From positions 2,852,001-2,916,000 of the forward strand of contig KQ964247.1 in assembly GCA_001566295.1 (NCBI GenBank): a stretch of 64,000 nucleotides of DNA, read 5' to 3'. The position numbers were made by a program, and so were the translations under genes. Position 1 is the stretch's first letter. The number at the start of each line of letters is the position of its first letter. The DNA comes from Microdochium bolleyi (taxonomy: Eukaryota; Ascomycota; Sordariomycetes; Xylariales; Microdochiaceae). Below, piece after piece: positions 43,268 through 54,833 of this stretch. The notes under the pieces are model-generated. The model did no database searches and was not told the origin of the DNA. It saw only the letters and a program-made list of their open reading frames with translations.

Positions 43268-44572
43268 TTAGAACTTATGGTCACCCTCGGAGATCGTGCC
43301 AGCCCACAGGCCAAGGTCGCTCTCCAAGGCGCCGTTGCTGGCACTCTGGGACGGGTCGTAGCCCATGCTCACACCAGGTGGGCCGTGACCCTCAAGCATG
43401 GCTGCAAAGCCCAGGCCATCGTTGTTGCCAGGTGCTGTTGACTGCCTCCTTGATATAGACTGACTGTAGCTGTGTGGCTGTACTGGATGTGCCTGCTCCT
43501 GGTGCTGCTGGTGGTGGTGCTGGTGAGCATGAGGTGGCGGCGGATGTGGCGATGGCTGATGATGTGTGTGATGTTGCTGTGACGGCGGCGCGTGGTGCTG
43601 CTGAGTGCTTTGAGGATATCCATAACCCATTGGTTGTCCCGCAGGCGGTGGTTGGTAGACCCCAGGCGATATGGGAACCGTGGGGCTTGCCGCCATGGTG
43701 TAGTTTGTGCTTAGACCGTGCTGTTGAGGCATGTTTCCCCAGTTGCCGTATGGCTGGATCGATGGAACCGACATGGACCGGTGGTTGATGCCGTTCATCG
43801 ACACATACTCGGGGATGTACGGATTATAGGCGGCGAGGTATGCCATCTGGCCGTGGTCGACCACGAGCTCGTGGTCGTCAACGGGCGCCCTGAAGTTGCC
43901 TGATGAGATCAGGCTCGAGCGCGGTGTGAGGTTCTTGAAATCGGGTGTCGCTGATGGCGTGGTCAAACGCCCGCTGATGACATCGTCAATGTTGTAATAT
44001 GATACGAGGTGATGTTGGACACCTCTGTATGAAACGCTGATGGTCTTCTTGATGAGGCCGTCCGACTTGAACTGATATGAGTCGACGAGGGATCCCACGA
44101 GCGCCCTCTCAGAGTCTCTGCCTGAACCGGCGTTTTCGTAGGACGACAGTGACGAGCTTGAGGGCATACTGGTGCCATAGCTACTGACGCTATTTGATCG
44201 CGAGGCAGCAGCATTGAGCGTGGGCTTACTGACGCCGCCCTCGACCTTGGGCTTCTTCATGGCGCGCTTCTTCTCGCCAGGCTGGAAGGGCTTGTCGAGT
44301 TCGCGGTATAACAGGAAGTTGCCAAGGATTCTGCTCGGGCTCCAAGGGACACCATCGGTCCAGCGTTTGATGCCAGATGAGTGCTCCTCGTATATGAAGA
44401 CATGGCCGCTCCGGATGAGAGCACTTCGCTCGCGGTCGTGAGGCCGTCGAGGCACGTGTGAGAGGCGGCCACTCAGGCAGGCTTCGAAGAGAACGAGAGC
44501 GTCCATGGTCGTGGCAATGTAGCCTCTGAACGTAGGGTTCAGCGGCGAACCTGACGGCTGGCGTTCCGTCAT
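43268..44572 (-). CDS. SGE1: WOPR-domain transcription factor (Wor1/Ryp1/Sge1 family)
   Basis: Master regulator family that controls morphology, sporulation and virulence-related programmes in fungi (Wor1 in Candida, Ryp1 in Histoplasma, Sge1 in Fusarium). A single exon encodes 434 aa. WOPR part a covers about residues 11-104: NPTFRGYIATTMDALVLFEACLSG, HVPRRPHDRER, VFIYEEHSSGIKRWTDGVPWSPSRILGNFLLYREL, then the basic EKKRAMKKPK. Part b is about 164-211: DSYQFKSDGLIKKTISV..GVQHHLVSYYNIDDV. The C-terminal half is low-complexity, with a His/Gln/Pro-rich tract at about 330-400 typical of activation or condensate-forming regions. The frame stays open upstream to 44902, but MTERQPSGSPLNPTFRG is the family start. 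The upstream intergenic space is 8.1 kb. Confidence 0.94.
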   Translation of the reverse strand: MTERQPSGSPLNPTFRGYIATTMDALVLFEACLSGRLSHVPRRPHDRERSALIRSGHVFIYEEHSSGIKRWTDGVPWSPSRILGNFLLYRELDKPFQPGEKKRAMKKPKVEGGVSKPTLNAAASRSNSVSSYGTSMPSSSSLSSYENAGSGRDSERALVGSLVDSYQFKSDGLIKKTISVSYRGVQHHLVSYYNIDDVISGRLTTPSATPDFKNLTPRSSLISSGNFRAPVDDHELVVDHGQMAYLAAYNPYIPEYVSMNGINHRSMSVPSIQPYGNWGNMPQQHGLSTNYTMAASPTVPISPGVYQPPPAGQPMGYGYPQSTQQHHAPPSQQHHTHHQPSPHPPPPHAHQHHHQQHQEQAHPVQPHSYSQSISRRQSTAPGNNDGLGFAAMLEGHGPPGVSMGYDPSQSASNGALESDLGLWAGTISEGDHKF

Positions 44573-47500
44573 GATGGGCACTGGTGCTGCGGAGGATGGT
44601 TTGCGATTTTCAGTTTCCCCCGGTATAAGACAAAGTGTTTTGTTAGAATCAAAGTTAAGTGTCGAGAAAAGGTTGCGTTTGTCAAGACCCAGTGTTGTGG
44701 ATGCGATGTAAATCTTGTTCTCGTAAGGACTTATTGTTTGGGGGCGTGGCAGGTGGGCGGACCTGGCAAAGTCGGCAAGCTCTCCTACGTGCATTGATCG
44801 CGAACACCTGTTGTATGTGGGAGTGGAAGTGGAAGGGAGAAGAGATCGAGGACGAGGAGACACGAATGCTGCCCAGCAGCAGACGTAATGACCAGAAGCC
44901 AACGACGATAAGATGGGGAGAGCTAGCTATCGGCCTTGCTGAGACACGAAGCTGAGCCGGGAGGGGTGAAGAAACCAAGGCGGGTGTCCTTGCTTGTGAA
45001 GAAGGCAAGGTAGTGCCTGTCACGGAGCAGGCGGTAGTGCAGACTTGGCCGTAGAGGGGCCAGAGGGGCCTGCAGTTGCTGGGGGTGCCGGGACGGGAGT
45101 AGCCTGGCGATGGTAGTCCAGTAGGAGCTTTTGAGGGCGTGTCCGTACGCGGGCTAGCAGCAAGCCAGCGGGGTGCGAGGGGGACGAGAGGCGAGGCTCA
45201 AGTGCAGACGTGCGTGGACGTTGGTGGAGGAGGAGGAGGTCGTACGGGATGGGTATGTGGATGACGGAGGAGGGTGGGCCGTCCTGGGGGGATGGGACAG
45301 GATCCGGCGCGGCTCTGCTCTGCTTGCGGAAACGCGAGGAGGCAGGCAGGAGCCCGAGGATGATGGGCGAGGGGGACAAGGCAGGTGCTAGGCCTGGAGA
45401 GGTCCAAGGGTCGTGCTTGCGGCCCACGGCGCAAACTCTATCTGACGGCGGACGGGCTTGGGCAGCACGGAGTCCCGCCAGCTGCAGAGTTTATATCCCC
45501 CGAGCAAGCGTGTCAACCGGTCCGTGATAGGAGGCCACGGCGCGCTGTAGGTTTCTGCTGCGGGCGAGCTCCAGCAGTTGTGGCGTGACCGACGAGTGCC
45601 AGTCTGCGCCTGTTCTGAACAACAACAACAACACTGTCAGCCGTGAACTTGCCAGTAAACACACACATACACACAAGAGCGCGAGGGGGGCTTCAGACAC
45701 AGAGTGCCGAGGAGCCAAGCAAGTAAGTGCGTACCGTAGCCGGGCGTGGTGAGCAGAGCGGACGAGCTGCGATTGAGTTCGTGGCGGCAGCACCAGGTCG
45801 CGCTTGCACTATCTCGCTCCTTCAAACCAGACTGCCGCAAGGGTCCAGGTGTTGCAGACGAGAGAGAGGCTGGTGGGTGGTTGTGAGAGCACCCAAGTGG
45901 TGGCCGTGCGGGCGTGTGCTGGGACAGCTTGAACTCTCTCTTATGGAGACTCCGGATGTCCAATGCGGCACCGTCGTTCAGGTCGCGTGCCGGCGCTGTC
46001 CAGAGTACTACTGCGAGGTACAGCAGAGGTCGACAAGCGACAAGCGCATGTGCTTGTCAGCTGTGTCTGTGGGAGCTTCCTCGGACAGGAACTCCACCTG
46101 CCAGATGTCTACCGATGTTGCAGGCCTGTGGCCGTGCTACGGGACGACGGTCGACAGCAAGCCAAGCCACAGACTTTTGCTAGTGGTGTTAGTTGCGCCG
46201 AGATGCCCTGAGATTCTGCAGGTCCAAGGTACTCAACGGCACAGCAGCACACCCACAAGGTATGTGTCGCTTCGTCGTTGTGATGGGGTCCACCAGAGGT
46301 AGAATAGTTAGGTCGAACCACTTGCGCACGCCTATCCACAAGATGGCAGAGCAGCGAGGGCCAAGGTCGAGTCTTGAGAACTCAAGGTTGCGGTCCGTGA
46401 ACTCTGCGGAGCTTGTTTTTGGGTTCTTTGTCTTTGGCCTCGCGAGAAATAAACGACCGGACAACAACAAGCTACCCAAGAACAACAGCACTGTGAAGAG
46501 TGGCGTATTTTCAGATGGTGAGGATCTGCTGGACGGCCTGGCCGAGTTGGCGGTATGCGTGTTGTGGTGGACTTCTGGATCTTTTTTCCCAAACGAGCTG
46601 GTGATCTGTTGGCCAGGAGCACCCAAGGCCGGAGGTCGGAGCGTAAAAAAGAGACGGGTTGGTGCCGAGATCGACTGGCCCTGAGGCGGGAGTGGTAGAG
46701 ACCGAGGGCTCGAGCCGGAAGGGCGAGGGCAGCCAAGCAACACGCTACTGCGGGTTCAAGGTGGGGGAAGGAGGACAGAGATGTATGTCACAAACGAAGT
46801 CGGTGGACAGCGTGTGTGTCCTCGTTGAACCGAGAGTTCAGGCGGCCTAGAACAAACGGTCGAGAAGCCAAAGTTTCCGCAACAGGGCGGACCTGGATGG
46901 TTTCTCGGATCAGCCCTGGGTGCGGGGAGGTTTATGATATAGAGGATGAGGTCGAGACGACCCAGAAACGGACAGTGCTTGACCCGTCGGCAGTATTCTT
47001 CTCGATGCGTGCTCCTGGGACTGGCGGACGGCAGATGGCAAGGCGAGCATGGATGCTGCAAGGCCACGAGTGCCACCGTGAGCACCACTGATGAGCAGGG
47101 CCCCTCCCCAGACACGCACGCATCTGGGCTGGAGTTGATCGTATTAGGGGCGCACCATTGGGGCCCATCGCAAGGGGTGTGGATCGCAGAACTGCCTACC
47201 ACCATCTCATCACTGGTAACTGCACTGTAGGTAGTAGTCCCTGCCTGCGAGCTAGGCTGGGTGGGAAGGGGAAGGGGGTCCTGGGACTAAACTCCCCGGC
47301 GCCCTCCACGCGTGCGTTGCGTGAGGTGTGAGGGTGTGGGTGTGCATCTAGAGCTAGCCGGTGGCTTCGACTGGCGGCAAGAGCCATGTACTCCGTACCG
47401 GTCAAGCCTGCGCCCGCTTGGTGCTTGCGTCGACAGTTCGAGGCTTGTTCACCTGCCTCCCGGCATGGGCGGCGTCGGCGTCGGCAGCGGCTCGCAACCG

Positions 47501-48050
47501 TCCTCGAGCTCTGTCTGTGGCTCGTGCCACACTGGCGAGCTACCAAGGCACTCCGTACCTCGTGGATTTGCCGTGGCCAGCCAATACCAAGGCTCGCGAG
47601 CTTCGAGGCTTGCGAGCTTGAAAACGGACGTCCATGCACGTTCGCCCAAGCTAGCTTCGCAACCACGTCCGCCGACCTCAGAATGCCCACCACACGAGCA
47701 TGAGGCAGGTCCATGATCCCGCAAGCTAAGCTTGTTGCGGCACACGCGTCACACGATTCTGCTCATCTTCGTCGCTTCAGGCTGCTCCTTACAGAACTGT
47801 CAAGGTCGTCAAAGGTGGACATGGATTCGCAGCAGATCCGGCGGGCGGAGGGGGGGTGCACTTGTCTCCTTGCGGCGGGCAGCTTCGAGAGGTTGACTCG
47901 CGCGCGGTTCGATGCCTACAGGATGGATGCCGTCCAGACCAGATGCCTCTGCCCTGTGCGTACCCATCCGTCCTGGTTCCCCTTGTTGGTATGCACTGCG
48001 CAAGTATCTCAAACGTTTTCGACGATGTTGAGTGCGGCCGCAACAGGGGA

Positions 48051-48061
48051 GGGGGGGGGGG
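48051..48061. repeat. G11 homopolymer
   Basis: Run of eleven G following GGGGA, in the WOPR upstream region. Length variation or sequencing error is possible. Confidence 0.85.
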
Positions 48062-49315
48062 CCGCTGCTGGATGCCACCCTGAGATTCCCTCTGTAGATC
48101 ATTCCGGAAAATCGAGGGCGCTCTCCACGCCGCCTCGCTTCGGGGCAGCCAGAAGAAGTCCTTGGAGCTCGGAGGGTCGTCTGCCCCCAGCGGCTGGGCC
48201 TGCTAGACAGGGACCAGGCTGCTTAGGTAATGCCAGTGATACCACGTACCCACGATGGGCGTTGCTGAATCCGGAAAGCCATCAAATCAGAACGCAAGGT
48301 CAGGGCTACCAGAGCGCGTGCCGGGGATCCAAGACATTGCGAACAAGACAACCCACCGCGAACCCGGCGAGGTGGGTAGGCAAGGCATCTCGAAGCTGGG
48401 CAGGTGCATTCCGGCCTCTTTCGCGATTGCCGGCCGATCGTCCACTTGGGCGCAAACGTCACCGGTACACATTGTCCGCAAAGGGCAAGAAAAGTCGACT
48501 GGCTGATCCCTGATCAAAGGTGGGTATGCCAGTAACGACTCCTGAAGAAACCGGATCCATGTTGCGAGGGTGTTCCCAGTCAGCACCAAGCTAGAAATGC
48601 CTCGAAAGATCCAGGTATCTCCACAAAGGCGGTTCACGGAGTCGCGCATCAAGCATTCTTGAACAGCCGGTCCGCGTGGTCTCGTTCTGTTTGGTTGTCA
48701 GTAAGATGATGAGACAGATGGCTGGCCCCTTCAGTGAACACACGGGCCTCTGTGATATCGATGCCGATCAGGACGTACGTGGGAGCAATGCACTGAGCAG
48801 GTGTCGGGCTTCTCGAGTGCTTAAGCAAATTACCACAGCATCGGCGAGGGCGCGGCTACCCCGTGCCACGGCCCCTGGATGGTGTAGGGGTGACCCCTGA
48901 CATCGGGCGCTGCATGCAGCCAGGTCCAAGTCCACAGCACTTGGGTCAGGGAAGACCCTGTGGGCAATCTCTCTGGTCATCGGAGCCGGCTCCGCCTCAT
49001 CAATTGCCGCGCGTTGGCCTGAAGGTCGCGCTGCGTACTCGGTATAACCAACTATACGCGTATCGAGGCACCCGGGGCCGGGCAGCAGCACCGCTTCTGG
49101 CAAGGGGCAAGACCTGGGTTGGCCTCTGGAATGCGGGAGACCAGGCTTGGCGCTGCAAGACATGCAACCCGCGGACTTGCTGCAAGCATGGACTCTTCGA
49201 GCATGCTATGCACAAGGCTGCAACTGCGTGACGCTTGCGCAGTAACGTTTGGGCAGAGTCCGGGGTAGCAGAAGTGGACTGTCGCGTACCTGAATATTAA
49301 TCCTAGAAGTTCTTC

Positions 49316-49353
49316 GGTAAGGTACCTAAAGGTAAGGTACCTTAAGGTACGTT
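49316..49353. repeat. Clustered AAGGTACCT palindromes
   Basis: Two copies of TAAGGTACCT, about 20 bp apart, with further AAGGTA half-units between and after. The stretch is largely self-complementary around the GGTACC cores. Confidence 0.8.
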
Positions 49354-52300
49354 GTTGTAGCCCTGCACAATGACAACCTTGGAAAGAGTGGATAGGGCAC
49401 ATACTTTGTCGCTGGTTGTGCCCGATTGGGGGAACTTCTGGCGAGCTGGTTGTATGGAGCCAGACCGTTGGGCGGGCGGGCGCTTGCACTCCGTACGATT
49501 ACTATTGCGCCGCTCCAAGCCTCGACCAACTTCTCAGTCTATTGTGTCAAGCACGGTAGTGGTTCCGGCGCGTCGACCTGCCCCGACCCGTCGCGGATCA
49601 GCTGCTCCTCCCTGGGGAGAGGATCCTGACATGGCCTGGCGTTCCGGATGCACGGAGAACGGGTGACTCGGGATATGCGCTTCGAGCTTCTGAGCGATGC
49701 CTAAGCGGCGTGGCGACCATGTGCATCGGGCGAGGCGCGGCACGTCTGGGAATCTGGGGATCGGCGAGCGTGGGATGCACAATGGGAAGGTCCCCTGGCG
49801 AGCCCTGGGCAGTTGTCACCAGGCCCCGGAGACGTCGGCGCCTCGAGTACGGAGCTCGCGGAGCACAGAAGATAGGCGACATGGACAGGACAGGACAGGT
49901 TCACATTCGAGCCTCCATGGTGGCGCTGCCGTGCAGATCAAATGGCCACACACAATGCAGCAACGAGCCACCATCGGGTGGTATCGGTCGTCATAGCGTC
50001 TTAGCCGTCGTTCGATGGGCGCGTCAAACTCCACGCCACTGGCCTTCTGAGAGCCTCCAAGCGCATCTCTGCGACGGCTCGGCCGAAACCGGATTGTTCA
50101 CGAAGCATCCTCTGCATCGTACACGGAGCAGGAACAAGGCTCTTGTCGCCTTCAACTTCTCTCGTCGTCGGCTCCCAGTTGAACCTGGACGGCCAGGACA
50201 TCCAGCCCCCGAGCGATCCCTGTCGGCGTCTGTGTGATTGACCGTGCACGCGCGATACGGTACGGATTGGGCAGCAAGATCGACCAAACACAGGCGCAAT
50301 GTTGGATGGCTGTACATCTGGCGGAGCACGCCCGGCATCTCACGGTGAATGGGAATTTGACAATCTGACTTGTAGCGAAATACCCGATTAGTCGACCGGG
50401 CCCTGGTAGTGAGGCCTCGCTCGTAAATGATCATGAAATTGCCAGTCGGATGTCCCGTGGCCCATGCCATGCTGCAGGAGAATCGATAAGCATCGTGTCA
50501 GACAGGCAGATTGAAAATGAGTCCTTGCGGGGCCAGACGGTCGGGTCACAAAGGGATGCCATGACGGAGTTCGCCGTTCGCGCTAGGCCGTGAATCCAGC
50601 TTACTAGCTCAATGAACACGGAAAACTCAGGCCACCCACCACGCGCAACACTCCCAGGCCGTGGGGTCATAGCGAATTGTCGGACCGGCATACTGTGTGC
50701 GTAATGGATGTACATTTGTCGCAACGAGCTCCTGGTCAATGTCGAGGGCAGGCCTCAGTATCAGGACACAGCACCGTGAGCCACCCTTAGCCATCCAGCC
50801 TGCACGATTGCGCGTCGTGACCTAGACGCAGGCACGAACCATTTGGTCGAAATGCTGTCATCGTGCACCGTCGACCAATGTTGTTTGAGCACCGAGCCGT
50901 GCGCTCGCTCTCGTGTTGGCCAGGCCCGGGCTCCTTACCACTGCCGGGAGAGACTGGCCGGGAGCCACCCCTGCGACTTCTCAGTGGCCATGGAACCACA
51001 ATCAAGGCTGATTGGCTTGTCAGGCTCGGAATCCCTACCAGAAACCTGCGGGTGCGAACCTTAACCATGGTCCACGGCAGAGTGTCCATTGTCGACTTTT
51101 CGAGGTGGCCCAGCCAAGAGCTGCAAGGCTCTGCTGCGTAAGCCTTGTCGAGCAGTACAGTATGGAAATTAGCGAGTGCTTTGTGCAAGGCAAGGGTCGT
51201 CTATTTCAAAACCACGTCAACCCATGGGAGGTTCGCAGGCCATGGGACGGAGTAGAGACCCGCATTGCGCGTCGAGCTTGGCAGATACTCTCCAGTATGT
51301 ACAGGCTACGAGTACCTACTGGGGTGAGGCTCGGTCCGGACTAGCTTGCGAGACTGGGTTGCAATCGAGACAGGTATCGACAGATTCGGATCCAGCTGTC
51401 AAGACAATGCTCCAGGGGCAGGGATAGAGAGGCCTGTGCATTGTCCAGTTGCTGCTACTCGTGATGGTTGATGAAGATGAAACCTGTGTTGTCAATGTGC
51501 GATAGTCCCTCGTGCGCTAAGCATTCCGAGTCCGCGAGGTGTGCAGGGACACGCCATGGTGCTGGTTGACGGTGCGTGTCCCCCGTGTCGCACTCTGCTC
51601 CCAGGGTGGGCCCAATGCTTGCCAGTGCCGAAACATGGTAACTCTGGCGTCAGGCACAAGGTGCTGTCGCTGGACATGCCTCCGCCTGTTCCGAGCCAGC
51701 TCTCCAGAAGGATGCCGCGGAAAGACGTTGGCTATTTCTGATCAGAGCTTAAACTCAAGTCGTGTGGCGTTGATGTGACAAGGGGTATATATAGGTATGG
51801 ATACCTACGTCAAAAGATAAGGTTTAGTGAATGCCCCTGGCTCGTCAGGAACTCGTCACGTACACTAACAAGGACTAAAAGCAAGGGTCACGAGCATCAG
51901 AACTCTATGGGCATTTGTAACATACCATTGTAGTCATGTTGAGCCTCAAGACCATGCAATATGGCTACGGAATACGGATTGCCGGCTCGCAAAACACACC
52001 GGTGAATTTGTAGACGGTCGGGCTGCCCAGGCAGAAAAGCTTAGACCACTTCATCATCATGGTGGGGCAATGCACATGGGTATTCTTACCACCATGACAC
52101 GCTACGGGTGACGAATAGTCGTAACTGGATACCTGCTCCTTCGTTTTTGTTGCAAACCACGGCCAATTCTCAGGTTCAGGCTCGGGCTCACCGCGTTCCA
52201 TGTTCGGTGTTGGATATCGAGGCCGCATTTGTCCAAGACAATCGCCCCACTATGGCTGCATCCGGCTCAGGGCGATCGGCCAGAGCCAGAGCTTCTGACT

Positions 52301-52683
52301 CAGTGCTTGTCTCTGGTACTAGTACTTCGGACTGTAGACACATGCTTCCGATTGTGTCTGATCTGGGCGACCAAGAGCTGTGCGGCTCTAGTTGTCCGTT
52401 GAATTGTGGGAGAGTGTCCAGTTGAGGACCCGTTGTGGTTCCGTTGTGTCGTGAGTGATGGAAGCACCCGATAGTCGCAGCCCGCCCGGGCGACACGGGC
52501 AGCATGTTTGTCGCGTCCGAAACAAATGTCTCAGGCGTTGGTGGTAATGACGCTCGCATCCATGTTCCTTGGGATTTCGCTCAAGGACGGCAATGCCACA
52601 ATCCAAAGAACGATGTCAGTTATTTGAGTGCATACGGATAAGCCGCACAGCGATGGTGAAGAGTGGTGAACCGGGCATTAGGA

Positions 52684-54833
52684 CTACTGTTCCAGGAAAA
52701 ACCAAGGACTCTTGCTGTAGGTTTTGCCGTAATCGTCGGTGGATTCTTTCATCGGGACCGGGAAGGTGCCTTCGAATGTGGACAGAAGGTCGGACTTTGA
52801 TGATCCTGCAGTGTTTGCCAGAACGAGGACGCCGCACTCCCAGTTTCTGCACGTCATTTTCTGTTGACTGGTGTTTTTGTCCATGGTCAGACGGCCCCAG
52901 GCACTCTCGGACAGATTGGCGCTTCCTACGTATGCCCATGCGGTAGTTGCGTCGTCTCGGCGTACAAACATCAGTTTGTTGTGCATCAGAAGTCCGGGGC
53001 GGACGCTCTGACAGTCGCGAATCAGACTTCGTGGAAATGTAGCTGCGTTCCACCACTTGGCCTGAGCACATATCGTCCCAGCAGCCTGCCTCGTATATCA
53101 GATCCGTTGATCCAAAAGGAAATACGGGGGACAAAGTCTACTGGATGAGCAAGAAGCTGCGCCTTACCGGTTTACCACCACGACTACTAGTAATAGTATC
53201 GCGCGAGGGAAAGTATATGCGAAAGTTTGTCCCAAGCGTCTTGTTGGCAGCTTGAACAGCAGAACTCTTGTTTGAGCTCTTTGCCCTTTGTTGAAATTCT
53301 TTCAATCCGCCATCCCCTGTTGCACCAAGACAAGCAACTTCGTCAGATTCAGCACTTTGAGGTTAGGCCTTGTGGGAATACCTTGAGCAGCATAGTAGAT
53401 AGCCCGCAATAAGTCCTCCTTGATAGCGCCGAGTGAAGAGGTCGTGTAGTCGATCTCAATTTTTCCCTCCGTGCTTAAACCGAGATCGTTAACGGCTTTT
53501 CCGAGTCCGCAGTAGCCTGCGAAGTGGTCAGCGCTCTCTTTAGACTATAGACTCTGCGGCATTTCTCAATACCACTTTGTTGCGATCTGTCATCAGCGAT
53601 CGATTGGCCTCTGCAATACCTTGTCAGTAGATTGAACACCAAATTGTTGGAGACTCTCTCACATTGAATGAATGAAACCATATCTTCTCGTCTCCGAGAA
53701 GTCATAGTTTCTCAGACTGTTGACAAGTCCGTGCTCTAGGCCTTGCGCTAGGAGGAAGCACGACAGATTCTCACCAAAAGGTGGAAGTTTGTTGTTCGCT
53801 CTGAGCACTGGATCTTCAAGGTATGGCAGGTCGATGATAAACATAATCTAGAGATCATATCAGTGAGTGACTTCACAGGCTTTCCCAGGCTGGTTTGTAC
53901 ATTCTCCATCACCCCCGTCTCACCCCTGGAAAGAGTCAGCGCAAGGATCTTGGTAGGTCGAACTCGCAACAATGATATTTTGGGGGGACAAACATACCAG
54001 TCATACGGAACCAAGTTTCCACTGGGCACAACAACCCGCAGTGACTTTGCGTACTTGAGGAGTTGCAGCTTCGAGTGCATTGCCCCTGTAGGCAGCATCG
54101 GAGGGAAGCAGAATCGAATATTGGCAGACGGCACATTCTCTGACATTTCTCGGCGCTGTGTATCATCCTTGGCAAATGCCACCAGAAGCATCTTGGTCTT
54201 GCGCGTATCGATCTTGGAGAGTAGCCATTCCTCGTCCCACTGGAAGGAGCTGAGGACCGCGAGCTCGAGCTCGTCTTTCCGGAGGACTTCCTCAATCTTC
54301 ATATCATCGCCATCACGTGGATATCGAAACGCCCATGTCTTTTTGACGACGCCTTTGGGAAATTGCAGGTTGGTCTTGGTTGACGTGGAAGCGAGAGCGC
54401 TTGCTGTCGGAATAGCAAGGCATGATTGTGTACGGTTCGACTGATGGTCAAGCTTCAGTTTCTGGGTTGGGACATCCGACGACTGTGCTGTATCGGGTGT
54501 TTTCCGCTTTCCCAGTCTGGCAAGGCGTTCTTCTTCCATTCGTCTTCTGTCAAGACCTGCAAGGCCCTTGGGCGTATCTACTGGGGGAGCTTGTGGCAGA
54601 CGCAGCTTATGTCTAGACTTCTCACTCTTGGCTGCTGGGATCGAGGGGAATCGTGGACCACGTTCAAGGTCATCGTCCTCTTCATCTGAGCTTATTGAAA
54701 TGGGCTCTGATGTGGCGGGTTTATGGGTGAGTGTGTCGTCGATAGGCATCTGCTCAGCTTCCCGCAGGGACAGCTCAATGGCGTAACGCAACGCAGAATC
54801 CTCGTCCCCATTGAAAGGATCTATTTCGTCCAT
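52684..54833 (-). CDS. TDP1: Tyrosyl-DNA phosphodiesterase 1
   Basis: Repairs 3'-blocked DNA ends such as stalled topoisomerase I adducts. Seven exons: 54833-53998, 53925-53901, 53847-53663, 53610-53573, 53516-53382, 53316-53168 and 53085-52684 (introns 72, 53, 52, 56, 65 and 82 nt), giving 589 aa. All joins keep phase and restore PYDW-GETGVMEN-IMFIIDLP, FIHS-IGQS and QQSG-YCGLGKAV, then AGTICAQAKWWNAATFPRSLIRDCQSVRPGLL. The two HKD half-sites are complete: H253/K255 in MHSKLQLL and H491/K493 in MHNKLMFV, with N513 in YVGSANLSESAWG. The N-terminal region holds a ubiquitin-interacting motif (residues 10-26) and an acidic SUMO-interacting-like stretch (ISIS-SDEEDDD, 45-55). An ATG 11 codons upstream (54866) is possible but less likely. 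Confidence 0.93.

Larger units (their letters stand above)
44573..52683. other. 8.1-kb gene-free region upstream of the WOPR gene
   Basis: Both flanking genes (WOPR and Tdp1) are on the minus strand, so all of this lies upstream of the WOPR start and downstream of the Tdp1 stop. I found no ORF with family resemblance on either strand and no RNA gene. The first kilobase or so (to about 45.6 kb) is C/T-rich on the coding strand and contains several ATG-initiated short ORFs, as in a long leader. An (AAC)n tract lies at about 45618-45634, a G11 run at 48051-48061, GGTACC repeats at 49316-49353, and CTCCGTAC octamers at 47391, 47551 and 49489. It is probably a large regulatory region and long 5' UTR, possibly with non-coding transcripts. 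Confidence 0.6.

Noticed and set aside
46189..46743. A 184-codon minus ORF with one hydrophobic segment in the WOPR upstream region.
   Set aside because: No conserved motif, low-complexity ends and an overlapping + strand ORF of similar length. More likely part of a long non-coding or leader region.
47900..47932. A tRNA B-box-like GGTTCGATGCC near 47907.
   Set aside because: There is no A-box or cloverleaf upstream at the right distance, so a tRNA gene is not supported. Other TTCGA sites in the window also fail this test.
53160..53760. Locally lower GC content, considered as a possible RIP-mutated repeat.
   Set aside because: The stretch is explained by Tdp1 exons and their introns. The frame is intact, without the stop codons expected from RIP.
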